From Herbinix sp. (lineage in GTDB: Bacteria; Bacillota; Clostridia; Lachnospirales; Lachnospiraceae), in NCBI GenBank assembly GCA_029238935.1, contig JAQZBN010000011.1, forward strand, positions 102,745 to 166,744: DNA of 64,000 bases. Direction: 5' to 3'. How positions within the stretch are numbered: position 1 is the first letter of the stretch; the number at the start of each line of letters is the position of its first letter. Below the pieces are notes generated by a model. The model was not told the DNA's origin and searched no databases. It saw only the letters and a program-made list of their open reading frames with translations. This document shows positions 36,101-45,144 of the stretch, piece after piece. Made by a program: the position numbers and the translations under genes.

Positions 36101-38212
36101 ATGAGTTTTAAAGAAAGGTTTTTTCGCTTAGTAGTTAATCATAGGAAACTGGTGATAGGAATTTTTCTGGTTGCAGTCGTTTTCTTTGGGCTAAGCAAAC
36201 AATTTGTAAAAGTGAATTATGATATGAATGATTATCTTCCGGATAACACTTCATCAACCGTCTCACTAAATGTAATGGAAGAGGAATTTGGCAGTGGTAT
36301 ACCGAATGCAAGGGTAATGATTACTAATGTGACTGTTCCGGAAGCATTGACGATGAAAGAGCAATTAGGAAATATTGAAGGTGTGACAGATGTTACCTGG
36401 TTAGACGATGCAGTAGATCTTACAATACCGCTGGAAACATTAAATCATGAATTAGTTGAGCATTATTATAAAAATAATGCAGCACTTTATTCCGTCACTA
36501 TTTCAGAAGATAGGAGGATTGATTCGGTAAATCAGATCCGTAACCTCATTGGTCAGGATAATGCTATGACAGGGTCGGCGGTGAATACCGCCACTGCAAC
36601 GCAAAATACAACAAAAGAAATAGGGAGAATAGTTGCAATCGCAGTACCTTTCACTTTTTTAATTTTAATACTTACTACAACATCATGGTTTGAACCGATA
36701 TTATTCATGGCTTCAATTGGAATTGCAATCATATTAAATGCAGGATCTAATATCTTTTTTGGTGAAATATCATTTGTTACGAATGCAGCAGGTAATATAC
36801 TTCAGTTGGCTGTATCCTTGGATTATTCCGTATTTCTACTACATAGGTTCATGGAGATCAGAGAAAAGGTGGATGATCCTAAGGAGGCTATGATTGAAGC
36901 ATTATGTAAATCAACCAATTCAATTCTTTCCAGTGGTCTTACTACGGTGATCGGATTCTTAGCGTTGGTAATCATGAAATTTCAGATTGGCCCAGATCTT
37001 GGCTATGCTTTAGCAAAAGGGATTGTACTAAGTCTTATTACAGTTTTCGTGTTAACACCAGTCCTTACCTTATACTGTTATCGGTTGGTTGACAAAACAA
37101 AACATAAAAGTTTGCTTCCTAAGTTCGATCATTTTGGAGTCTTTGTTAGTAAGGGAATGGTTTTGATGGCTGTCCTATTTGCAATTGTTATGGTTCCTTC
37201 TTATCTTGGATCCATACATAACAACTTTTATTATGGTTCATCGAATATTTTTGGAAATGATACACAACTTGGTAAGGATACTGCAAAGATTGAAGGAACC
37301 TTCGGGAAATCCAATTCCTATGTACTCATGGTTCCAAAAGGAGACTTTGCAACAGAAAAAAAGCTCTCAGATGAAGTAAAGAAAATACCGCAGGTAAATT
37401 CTGTCCTATCTTATGTTGATAATGCAGGTGCTGAAATACCTACAGAGTTCATCGACGATGATACCATATCTAAGCTAATAAGTAAGAAATACAGCCGATT
37501 GATCATTACAGCAAAAACTGATTATGAAGGGGACGAATCATTCCGGGTGGTTGAGGAGTTAAGAAAAATAGCTAATTTCTATTATCCGGATACCTATTAT
37601 CTGGCAGGGGAATCCATAAGTACCTACGATCTTATGGATACGATAACCAGTGATAATGTATTGGTAAACCTTATCGCAATCGGAGCTGTTTTTCTAGTGT
37701 TATTGATATCGATGAGATCCATATCGTTACCTTTTATCCTAGTTTTAGCAATTGAGACAGCGGTTTGGTTTAACTTTTTATTATCCTATTTTGTAGGCAA
37801 TCCCCTATTTTATATCGGTTATTTGATTATTAGTTCAGTACAGCTAGGTGCTACTGTGGACTATGCGATATTATTGTCAAATAGATATATGGAGTTTAGA
37901 GAAAGCTTCCATAAGAAAGAGTCTATTCAAAAAACAATAGCTGCAGTCACTGTTTCTATCTTAACATCAGGTACGGCTATGACTGTAATGGGATTTTTAC
38001 TTGGTAATATGACGAGCAATGGCGTATTACGACAACTTGGAATGTTGCTTGGAAAAGGAACGTTATGTTCGATCGTTATTGTATTATTTGTATTACCTGG
38101 TCTGTTATATCTCTTTGATAAACCGATTCAGAAGACGACTAAAGGGATTACACTTTTAAATGATAAAAGTAAGAATGTTTTGGAGGTTATAACATATGTG
38201 GATGAAAAGTAA
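36101..38212 (+). CDS. MMPL-family RND transporter
   Basis: This 703-aa inner-membrane protein has the RND layout: one N-terminal helix, an extracytoplasmic porter domain (about 35-165), five to six helices with the conserved LQLAVSLDYSVFLLHRFMEIRE stretch, and the same arrangement repeated in the second half (LGATVDYAILLSNRYMEFRE). Asp-Tyr pairs in these helices are typical of proton coupling. MMPL proteins export lipids or hydrophobic compounds. The next gene overlaps by 17 bp and encodes a secreted coiled-coil protein, which is probably its partner. Divergent TetR control suggests induction by a substrate. Confidence 0.92.
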   Translation: MSFKERFFRLVVNHRKLVIGIFLVAVVFFGLSKQFVKVNYDMNDYLPDNTSSTVSLNVMEEEFGSGIPNARVMITNVTVPEALTMKEQLGNIEGVTDVTWLDDAVDLTIPLETLNHELVEHYYKNNAALYSVTISEDRRIDSVNQIRNLIGQDNAMTGSAVNTATATQNTTKEIGRIVAIAVPFTFLILILTTTSWFEPILFMASIGIAIILNAGSNIFFGEISFVTNAAGNILQLAVSLDYSVFLLHRFMEIREKVDDPKEAMIEALCKSTNSILSSGLTTVIGFLALVIMKFQIGPDLGYALAKGIVLSLITVFVLTPVLTLYCYRLVDKTKHKSLLPKFDHFGVFVSKGMVLMAVLFAIVMVPSYLGSIHNNFYYGSSNIFGNDTQLGKDTAKIEGTFGKSNSYVLMVPKGDFATEKKLSDEVKKIPQVNSVLSYVDNAGAEIPTEFIDDDTISKLISKKYSRLIITAKTDYEGDESFRVVEELRKIANFYYPDTYYLAGESISTYDLMDTITSDNVLVNLIAIGAVFLVLLISMRSISLPFILVLAIETAVWFNFLLSYFVGNPLFYIGYLIISSVQLGATVDYAILLSNRYMEFRESFHKKESIQKTIAAVTVSILTSGTAMTVMGFLLGNMTSNGVLRQLGMLLGKGTLCSIVIVLFVLPGLLYLFDKPIQKTTKGITLLNDKSKNVLEVITYVDEK

Positions 38213-40151
38213 AAAGATAATATCTTTGATTGTAGTTGGAGTATTAATCAGTTTACATTTTACAAAACCGATGGTTCAGGCTGCGGTGATACCTAGCGAA
38301 AAAGAGGAGGTTGTCTATGTAAATTTGGATGGTAATGGTAATCGAAAGGGTACTTATGTTGTAAACATATTCTCAGACAAAGAAATAACAGATTATGGCA
38401 ACTATAATCAGGTTAAAAATATGAATACAATCGACAAAATTAATTATAACGAAGGGTTAATCACCATATTAAATTCCTCGGAAAAGCTTTACTATGAAGG
38501 TGTTCTTGAACGTACCGAGCTGCCATGGAATATTAATATCACGTATCAAATGGATGGAGTGGAATACACTGCTGCGGACATTGCTGGGAAAAGCGGTGAG
38601 CTAACGATTAAGATTGCAGTAACAGAAAACCTAAAAGCAAAAAAAGGCTTTTTTGATCATTATGCTTTGCAGACTGTTGTTAAACTCGCTTCTGATACAT
38701 GTAAGGATCTTGTTGCTGAAGGTTCTACTCAAGCAAATGTAGGTAATGTAAAACAGCTTACTTATACCATAATGCCTGGGAAAGAAAAAGATATTGTAAT
38801 ATCGGCCAAAGTGACTGATTTTGAGATGGAAAGCATTCAAATGAACGGAATCAGGCTGGATCTGGGAATAGATCGGGCTTTCATAGATACGGAACAATTT
38901 GATGGAAAAATCAATGATATAGAACGTGCGGTATCCGATTTAGATGATGGGGCAGAAAAATTATTGGGTGGTGCAAGTGGCTTAAATCAAGGAGCGGTTT
39001 CACTAAAGGATGGAATTACTACAGTATATAATGCACTTACTACCTTAAGTAGCAAGTCTGCAAAACTTACCTCTGGCTCTAAGGAGATAAAAGATGCACT
39101 TACAACGATACATTCCTCCTTACAACAGGTAAGCATATCGGTAGAGGAGTTGAATCAATTAAGTTCAGCAACAAAAAAGATGAGAGAGGGAGTTAATAAT
39201 CTAGTTGGTGGATTAGAGGCAATGAACGGTTCCATTGAAACTTATTATTCGAAGATTGCCAAAACGGGTCTTACGGATATGGATACTTACTTGGAAAATC
39301 ATAATGATGCAATTGCTGCCCTCAATATTACCGATACCCAGAGATTGCTATATACGGCCTTTCTTACCGAAGGGGATAGTGGCTTCCAATCGAAACTAGG
39401 AGAATTAGTAAAAATTAATAATAGGGAAGCAATGGTTTTATATCAACAGATAAGGGAAGGTAATACACAAGCCGCAACTGATTATATAACCTTAGCAGGG
39501 AAATTGATTTCGATTGAAAATCTACTAAAGGCTGATTTTACTTACATCCGTGGGAGCAATCAGTTAATTGAAGGAATTTATCATTCTCTTGATAAGGATA
39601 ACGGAATGTTGATGACAGGTGCTTATGAATTACAAAACAGATATGCAACATTTCAAGCTGGAATCGAGAACATGATTTCATCCCTAGGCAACCTAGCAAC
39701 TAATATGGAAAATTTAAAAAATGGGATTAATGCTTTACAAACGAATTATGAAACTTTTCATTACGGCTTAGGTGAATATACCGACGCATTAGAAATGCTT
39801 GTAGAAGGTTATGATCAGATTTACGATGGTGCAATTAAAATGGTATCAGGGACTTCAGATTTATATACTGGTACGAAGGATATGTCTATTGGTACAGATG
39901 AATTTGTCAATGAAACATTAAAGATAAGGGATGATATCGATCAAGAAATCGATGAAATCCTAAAGGAGTATACCAACTCGGATTATCAAGTGGTATCCTT
40001 TGTTTCTGATAAAAATACGAATGTACAGTCGGTTCAGTTTGTAATCAAGGTAGCTGAAATACAAAAGGATGAGATAGAGACTTCGATAAAAAATGTAGAA
40101 GGTCATTTAAGTTTTTGGCAGAAATTTTTAAGGCTATTTGGTTTATATTGA
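38196..40151 (+). CDS. Secreted coiled-coil (YhgE/Pip-like) partner of the MMPL transporter
   Basis: The ATG at 38196 lies inside the end of the MMPL gene, with TTGGAGG at 38178-38184, so translation is coupled. A signal peptide ends near MVQAAV (residue about 30), residues 40-225 are beta-rich, and about 230-620 is a long helical region with Leu/Gly heptads (DLDDGAEKLLGGASGLNQGA, GTSDLYTGTKDMSIGTDEF) of the kind in YhgE/Pip proteins. The C-terminus (FWQKFLRLFGLY) is amphipathic and may contact the membrane. It may extend the transporter across the wall. Function is inferred from context. Confidence 0.82.
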   Translation: MWMKSKKIISLIVVGVLISLHFTKPMVQAAVIPSEKEEVVYVNLDGNGNRKGTYVVNIFSDKEITDYGNYNQVKNMNTIDKINYNEGLITILNSSEKLYYEGVLERTELPWNINITYQMDGVEYTAADIAGKSGELTIKIAVTENLKAKKGFFDHYALQTVVKLASDTCKDLVAEGSTQANVGNVKQLTYTIMPGKEKDIVISAKVTDFEMESIQMNGIRLDLGIDRAFIDTEQFDGKINDIERAVSDLDDGAEKLLGGASGLNQGAVSLKDGITTVYNALTTLSSKSAKLTSGSKEIKDALTTIHSSLQQVSISVEELNQLSSATKKMREGVNNLVGGLEAMNGSIETYYSKIAKTGLTDMDTYLENHNDAIAALNITDTQRLLYTAFLTEGDSGFQSKLGELVKINNREAMVLYQQIREGNTQAATDYITLAGKLISIENLLKADFTYIRGSNQLIEGIYHSLDKDNGMLMTGAYELQNRYATFQAGIENMISSLGNLATNMENLKNGINALQTNYETFHYGLGEYTDALEMLVEGYDQIYDGAIKMVSGTSDLYTGTKDMSIGTDEFVNETLKIRDDIDQEIDEILKEYTNSDYQVVSFVSDKNTNVQSVQFVIKVAEIQKDEIETSIKNVEGHLSFWQKFLRLFGLY

Positions 40152-40290
40152 TGAAACGGATGGAACTTTGCATTGAAGCAGATGTATAATACTTTGTGAA
40201 ATCGATAAGGAATTTAGTTCGTATCGTTAAGAGATGCATATGAAACATATCGTTATTGAATGAAAATGTATCGATGTGTGGATGATAATG

Positions 40291-40324
40291 ATAAGCTACC
40301 TGTGTTAAAAATAGGGTAGCTTAT
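40291..40324 (+). terminator. Terminator after the MMPL operon
   Basis: ATAAGCTACC and GGGTAGCTTAT pair around a 13-nt loop, followed by TTATTTT. It lies in the 350-bp gap 40152-40501, which holds no other feature that I can support. Confidence 0.75.
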
Positions 40325-40501
40325 TTATTTTGTTTCATATATAATATCTTTTACTAAGCGATAGCTATCTAAGGCAATGAATGTAAAGAGTACAATATAA
40401 TAAAGAAGTATAAGGAATAAATATTAAATATTCGAATGTATGATGGATAATAATAATTTTTGTTTGAATTGATGTAAGTACGATTAGGAAGTAGGAACCG
40501 A

Positions 40502-41101
40502 ATGAAGTATTTTATGATTGATAATAATGATTCTTTTGTATACAATCTAGCAGCATACTTTAAAGAGTTAGGACAAGAGATTCAAGTTGAGAATATCAAA
40601 GATATAAGATTAAATAGTTTTCATATCAATAATCTAAAAGGAATCATAATTTCTCCTGGACCTGGAACGCCGGAACAAGCAGTAATATCATCGGATATCG
40701 TCAACAACTATGCTGGAAAAATCCCAATACTGGGAGTATGCTTAGGACATCAGGTGATTGGTCACTGTTTTGGTGCAACAGTAAAAAAGGGCAGAAGACC
40801 AATGCATGGTAAGATAAGTACACTACATCATACAGAAGAACGTTTATTCCATGGACTCCCATCGAGCTTTCAGGTAACTAGATATCATTCTTTAGTGATT
40901 GACCAAAGTACATTATCCAATGAATGGATCATCGATGCAGTTACCGATGATGAGGAAATTATGGCTATTTCTCATATAAAATACCCTTTGTATGGAGTGC
41001 AATTTCATCCTGAGGCATTATTAACTGAGTATGGGCACGAATTGTTGAGTAATTTTATCAAATTAAGTGAAGTGTGGGAGTCTGGCAATGTCTCAAATTA
41101 A
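40502..41101 (+). CDS. pabA: Aminodeoxychorismate/anthranilate synthase glutaminase subunit
   Basis: This 199-aa class I glutamine amidotransferase releases ammonia for the next subunit. The catalytic triad is visible: Cys in GVCLGHQ, His and Glu in VQFHPEA. The N-terminal NDSFVYNL and SPGPGTPEQA motifs are typical of PabA/TrpG. It overlaps pabB by 14 bp, and pabC follows, so the p-aminobenzoate (folate) branch is the likely role; some PabA proteins also serve tryptophan synthesis. The ATG lacks a strong site (GAAGTAGGAA upstream). Confidence 0.92.
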   Translation: MKYFMIDNNDSFVYNLAAYFKELGQEIQVENIKDIRLNSFHINNLKGIIISPGPGTPEQAVISSDIVNNYAGKIPILGVCLGHQVIGHCFGATVKKGRRPMHGKISTLHHTEERLFHGLPSSFQVTRYHSLVIDQSTLSNEWIIDAVTDDEEIMAISHIKYPLYGVQFHPEALLTEYGHELLSNFIKLSEVWESGNVSN

Positions 41102-42407
41102 ACAATTAAATTATTATAAACCCATTCAAGAGATATTTACATTATTTCATGAAGAGGAAGATATTGCTCTTTTAGAATCCTCTTTAAAGAATAAGTTAGG
41201 ACGTTTTTCCATCATCGGAAGAAAACCCTATTTAAAATTGGTAAAGGATCATGTATTTACATGGAATGGTAAAGAATGTGAAATTCCATATGAAGAATAT
41301 TTAAAAGACTATTTTACGAAGAATTATAAAGAAAATAATACCGATTTACCAATCATCTCTGGCGCAATTGGATATTTTTCCTATGATTATCATCGTAAAA
41401 AACAAAATCAAGTACCTGAAAGTATACTTATATTTTATGATGAGTTTATCATTGAAAATCATCAAACAAATTCCATTTATTTGGTCGTGAATGGTAAGAC
41501 AGCTAAGGAAGAAGATGCTCTTAAGGAGCTGGAAGAAAAAATAATAAGTGGAATTGAAACAAAGAATTGCTGTAAAAAAGAAATACAAAAGCCTGAGATA
41601 AACTTCAATTTTTACAAGGAAGAATATTTACAGGCGATTGAGAAGATGATGAATTACATTGTAGAGGGTGATATTTATATCGCCAATATGACACAGCAGT
41701 TATTTATTAAGAGTGATAAAACTCCTTATGAACTTTATCAAATACTTAGTAAAAAGAATCCTGCTCCTTTTGCAGCTTATTTAAATTATGGTAATTTTCA
41801 AGTGGTTTCCCTTTCACCGGAGCGTTTTATTGAAGTAAAAGGCAAAAAGATTAGAACAAGACCGATTAAGGGGACACGAAAACGAGGTGCTACACTGGAA
41901 GAAGATCAACAACTAAAGCAGGAATTGGAGAATTCAGAGAAGGATAAAAGTGAATTACTAATGATAGTTGATTTAGAACGTAATGATCTGAATAAAATAT
42001 CAGAGCCAGGTTCTGTTGTTGTAAATGAACTCTTTACCATAGAATCCTATGCAACGGTTCATCATCTGGTTGCTGAGGTATGTGGTAACTTAAAGGATAA
42101 TATTACTATTATTGACATCATAGATGCTGTTTTTCCTGGAGGTTCTATTACCGGAGCTCCTAAATTACGAGCAATGGAGATTATCGAAGAACTGGAGAAA
42201 AATCAAAGAGGTTTATACACAGGTTCGATTGGATATTTTTCCCTCAATGGTGATTGTGATATGAGTATAGTAATCCGGACAGCAGTATTTCAAGATGGGG
42301 TTTATACCTTGGGGGTCGGTGGTGGTATAACCTATGAGTCTCATACAGAATCAGAATATGAGGAAACACTACAGAAAGCAAGAGCTTTCTTGGATGCATT
42401 AAGTTGA
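41088..42407 (+). CDS. pabB: Aminodeoxychorismate synthase component I
   Basis: PabB converts chorismate and ammonia to 4-amino-4-deoxychorismate. The chorismate-binding domain is complete: PIKGTRKRG, ELLMIVDLERNDL, GGSITGAPKLRAMEII and the end GGGITYESHTESEYEETLQKA. PIKGT carries the Lys typical of PabB rather than TrpE. Length is 439 aa from ATG 41088, which has GTGGGAG upstream; an in-frame GTG at 41067 lacks a site. The start overlaps pabA, which suggests translational coupling and a heterodimer. Confidence 0.93.
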   Translation: MSQIKQLNYYKPIQEIFTLFHEEEDIALLESSLKNKLGRFSIIGRKPYLKLVKDHVFTWNGKECEIPYEEYLKDYFTKNYKENNTDLPIISGAIGYFSYDYHRKKQNQVPESILIFYDEFIIENHQTNSIYLVVNGKTAKEEDALKELEEKIISGIETKNCCKKEIQKPEINFNFYKEEYLQAIEKMMNYIVEGDIYIANMTQQLFIKSDKTPYELYQILSKKNPAPFAAYLNYGNFQVVSLSPERFIEVKGKKIRTRPIKGTRKRGATLEEDQQLKQELENSEKDKSELLMIVDLERNDLNKISEPGSVVVNELFTIESYATVHHLVAEVCGNLKDNITIIDIIDAVFPGGSITGAPKLRAMEIIEELEKNQRGLYTGSIGYFSLNGDCDMSIVIRTAVFQDGVYTLGVGGGITYESHTESEYEETLQKARAFLDALS

Positions 42408-42449
42408 AAGATACTGAGGATACAATGATTTATATGGGAGGATATAATA

Positions 42450-43172
42450 ATGTATAGCTTGGATGCGGGATATTATTATGGGATTGGTGCTTTTGAAACA
42501 ATCCTGATTAAGAAAGGAAAACCAATACTAATTGATGAGCATATGAAAAGGTTAAATTCTTCTTTACTATATCTTCATATAGATAAGAAATTTACTCGTG
42601 AAAATGTACTGGATTTTTTAAGAATAAAGAATCAGATGGATGGAATTCTTAAAATCACTGTCTCAGAACAAAATATCGACTTCTCTACCAGAGAGAATCC
42701 TTATACACCCGAGGTATATAAAACGGGTTTTCAGCTAACCATTTGCTCCTTTCTTAGAAATGAAACTTCGCCCCTTACTTATCATAAAACGCTTAATTAT
42801 GCTGAAAATATTCTGGCGAGACAGGAAGCCAGAAAAAGAAATTATGATGAGGCCCTTTTTCTGAATACAAAAGGTGAGCTTTGCGAAGGAAGTTGCTCCA
42901 ATATATTCTTTGTGAAAGGGCAGCAGCTATATACTCCAAAAGTGTCCAGTGGACTTTTGCCTGGGATAATTCGCAATTATATCTGTGAAAATGAAAATGC
43001 TATAGAGCGCAGTATTACGTTAGATGATATAAAGTATTTTGATGAGTGCTTTATCACTAATTCAATACTTGGCATAATGAAGATATCTAATATTGAGGGT
43101 CATTATTATCATTCCTCAGCTTTTACTGACACTATTCGTAATAAATATAAAGAAATTCAATGTTTTAATTAA
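42450..43172 (+). CDS. pabC: 4-amino-4-deoxychorismate lyase (class IV aminotransferase fold)
   Basis: PabC uses pyridoxal phosphate to split aminodeoxychorismate into p-aminobenzoate and pyruvate. The 240-aa protein has the family signatures GIGAFETI near the start, the PLP-lysine region HKTLNYAENILARQEA, and EGSCSNIFFVKGQQLYTP. GGGAGG at 42436-42441 precedes the ATG by 8 nt. It is 42 bp after pabB and completes the operon. A branched-chain or D-amino-acid transaminase is the alternative for the fold, but context and short length favour PabC. Confidence 0.9.
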   Translation: MYSLDAGYYYGIGAFETILIKKGKPILIDEHMKRLNSSLLYLHIDKKFTRENVLDFLRIKNQMDGILKITVSEQNIDFSTRENPYTPEVYKTGFQLTICSFLRNETSPLTYHKTLNYAENILARQEARKRNYDEALFLNTKGELCEGSCSNIFFVKGQQLYTPKVSSGLLPGIIRNYICENENAIERSITLDDIKYFDECFITNSILGIMKISNIEGHYYHSSAFTDTIRNKYKEIQCFN

Positions 43173-43205
43173 ATAATCGAAACCTATTTCATTATAGGAG
43201 TGAAA

Positions 43206-43250
43206 AAGCAGTCTCATATCAAATAGATATTGGACTGCTTATTGTTATCT
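43206..43250 (+). terminator. Terminator after the pab operon
   Basis: AAGCAGTC and GACTGCTT pair, with an inner ATATC/GATAT extension, then a T-rich tail. Confidence 0.75.
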
Positions 43251-43370
43251 CTATGATAAATTGAACATCTTAAAATAAACAACATAAATATATTATGTAA
43301 ATTAAGCATAAATGCGATAACTGTATTAATAGATATGACAAGCCACTTATATTGACAAATTGAAAATTAA

Positions 43371-43422
43371 GAAAGCCTGACCCAATGACCAAGGAATATA
43401 TTTGGCCATTGGATCGGGCTTC
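43371..43422. terminator. Long hairpin beside the Cys-rich gene
   Basis: GAAAGCCTGACCCAATGACCAA (43371-43392, shown in part) and its near-complement (43401-43422, ending CGGGCTTC) form a long stem with few mismatches. It lies 3' of the minus-strand small gene and can end it. Confidence 0.7.
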
Positions 43423-43438
43423 TTAAATGGAATAATAG

Positions 43439-43648
43439 TTAGAAGCAACCCCCACCTAAAGATAAAATTAGAAGAAGTGGTAGTATACTGTCTATTCCGC
43501 TGTTATTACCACAAGTTTTATTTCCATTGCAACCGCTAAAGATGCCATTATCTCCTCCACTTAATAAAAGTAATAGAATAGGCAACATGGAACTTAATCC
43601 GTTATCGCATTTGTTATTGCAGTAAGAAGAAGCTGATAAATCACTCAT
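43439..43648 (-). CDS. Small Cys-rich hydrophobic protein (HCB-like)
   Basis: This 69-aa protein contains two copies of a hydrophobic block (SMLPILLLLLSGG and SILPLLLILSLGGG) separated and flanked by Cys/Asn/Gly stretches (YCNNKCDNG, GCNGNKTCGNN), with a last Cys near the end. This layout is like the small 'chorion class high-cysteine HCB' proteins annotated in Lachnospiraceae, whose role is unknown; a spore or envelope coat component is one guess. GGAGG lies 8 nt or so before the ATG on the minus strand. A near-perfect palindrome, TGTGACATAGTCACA, sits 70 bp upstream. Confidence 0.75.
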   Translation of the reverse strand: MSDLSASSYCNNKCDNGLSSMLPILLLLLSGGDNGIFSGCNGNKTCGNNSGIDSILPLLLILSLGGGCF

Positions 43649-44322
43649 AATTGATATCCTCCAAAATTTATTTATACCTTATCATATGCAATAAAACGAT
43701 ATATTTACATCTATCAATGTGACATAGTCACAGTAGGATTGGAAGATTAAAAAGTGCATTACTTCTGATCAATAGTCAATATATAAATGTATATATATAC
43801 CTATAATCTTTATGTTGGAATATAAACCTGCAACATAATAATTGGTAGTAATAATCTCTTGTCTTATGTTAAGGGAATTGAAGAGCTAAACAAAAATTGC
43901 AATATTAACCATAGTACATCACAGTATTGACAAAGTTAATCGACTATATTATCATTATTATGACAAAATAAATCATAATATGATATAAGGTCTATATTAT
44001 ATTTGTATATAAGTTATAATGCTAAAAAGTTGCTGGTAATCAATGAAGATAATAATGAGCCATAAAAAACGATTATTATATTTAATTTTGCGCGAGTATA
44101 GTTATTTTTATTTTGAATATTTATAATTAATATGTTAAAAGATATGCAGTTCTGATGTCGAATTTTATATAACAGATACAATGATTTATATTTTAATATT
44201 TTAGCTTGATAATTGTATTTGCTTTATTAATCAACATCAGAGCTATTTTTGTAAGCATTTATTGATGGCCATCTACAATTTATTCAATCAATTAATTCCT
44301 TAATCCTATTGGAGGAAAGTTT
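43649..44322. other. 674-bp AT-rich spacer before the che operon
   Basis: No gene is supported. It contains TGTGAC-ATA-GTCACA at 43718-43732, and an AT-rich inverted repeat near 43958-44000 (ATTATG/CATAAT core). No sigma-28 consensus was found. The operon start and promoter of cheR must lie here but cannot be fixed. Confidence 0.5.
43718..43732. promoter_or_regulatory. Perfect inverted repeat, CRP/FNR-like
   Basis: TGTGAC ATA GTCACA is a perfect palindrome resembling a CRP-type site (TGTGA-N-TCACA) but with a 5-bp rather than 6-bp centre. It lies upstream of the Cys-rich gene and far upstream of cheR. Confidence 0.45.
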
Positions 44323-45132
44323 ATGAGTAATTTCTCAGATAAAAATTATTTACTCTTTAGTCAATACATACATCAACATTATGGTATCCATCTAGATCAA
44401 AATAAAAGAACATTATTAGCTATGAAAATGGATAAAGCTTTAAAATATACAGGAATTGAAACATATGAAGAATTGTATCAACGATTGGAAGCGTACGATC
44501 CTGAGATAATGAACCAATTTACAAATATTGTAACAACGAATACAACAGAGTTTTTTCGGGAAATTCAACATTTTGAATACATAATGAAACATTTTGATGA
44601 AATGATTTCTAAGATACCTAGAATCATGGAAAACAAAGAAATAAGGGTCTGGAGTGCAGGCTGTTCGACTGGACAAGAGCCATACACGATTGCAATGGTA
44701 TTAAAAGAACAATTGGGTTCGTCTTATGATATTAAGATATTAGCAACGGATATTAATCAGCGAGTCTTAAGTGTTGCATTACAGGGAATGTATCCCAATG
44801 ATATTCAACCACAAGTACCTAAGTTTTATTTATTAAAGTATTTTGAGAAAGTGCAAAATGGGTACCAGGTAAATCAAGAGATTAAAAATATGGTATCGTT
44901 TCGTTCCTTTAACTTTACCAGTGATTTTAGCTTTAAGAAAGGCTTTGATATAATTTTTTGTAGAAATGTAATGATATATTTTGATAATGAATTCCAAAAC
45001 AAACTGGTGAAAAAATTTGAACGGGTCCTAATGCCAGGTGGTTTCTTCTTTATAGGTCATTCAGAAACCTTATTGAATAAGATCAATTCCTTTCAATTTA
45101 TTGCACCAGCAATATATAGAAAATCTCTATAA
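44323..45132 (+). CDS. cheR: Chemotaxis protein methyltransferase CheR
   Basis: CheR methylates glutamates on chemoreceptors using S-adenosylmethionine. The N-terminal helical domain (residues 1-80) is followed by the methyltransferase fold with the SAM motif SAGCSTGQEPYT (about 111-122), ILATDINQRVL, and FCRNVMIYFD. Length is 269 aa. GGAGG precedes the ATG. It is the first gene of a five-gene chemosensory operon; the following cheA starts 13 bp later. Confidence 0.95.
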   Translation: MSNFSDKNYLLFSQYIHQHYGIHLDQNKRTLLAMKMDKALKYTGIETYEELYQRLEAYDPEIMNQFTNIVTTNTTEFFREIQHFEYIMKHFDEMISKIPRIMENKEIRVWSAGCSTGQEPYTIAMVLKEQLGSSYDIKILATDINQRVLSVALQGMYPNDIQPQVPKFYLLKYFEKVQNGYQVNQEIKNMVSFRSFNFTSDFSFKKGFDIIFCRNVMIYFDNEFQNKLVKKFERVLMPGGFFFIGHSETLLNKINSFQFIAPAIYRKSL

Positions 45133-45144
45133 GGAGGAAATTAA

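Noticed and set aside
43958..44000. Riboswitch or small RNA in the spacer before cheR
   Set aside because: Only an AT-rich imperfect inverted repeat is visible, with no conserved core of a known class and no T-run terminator.
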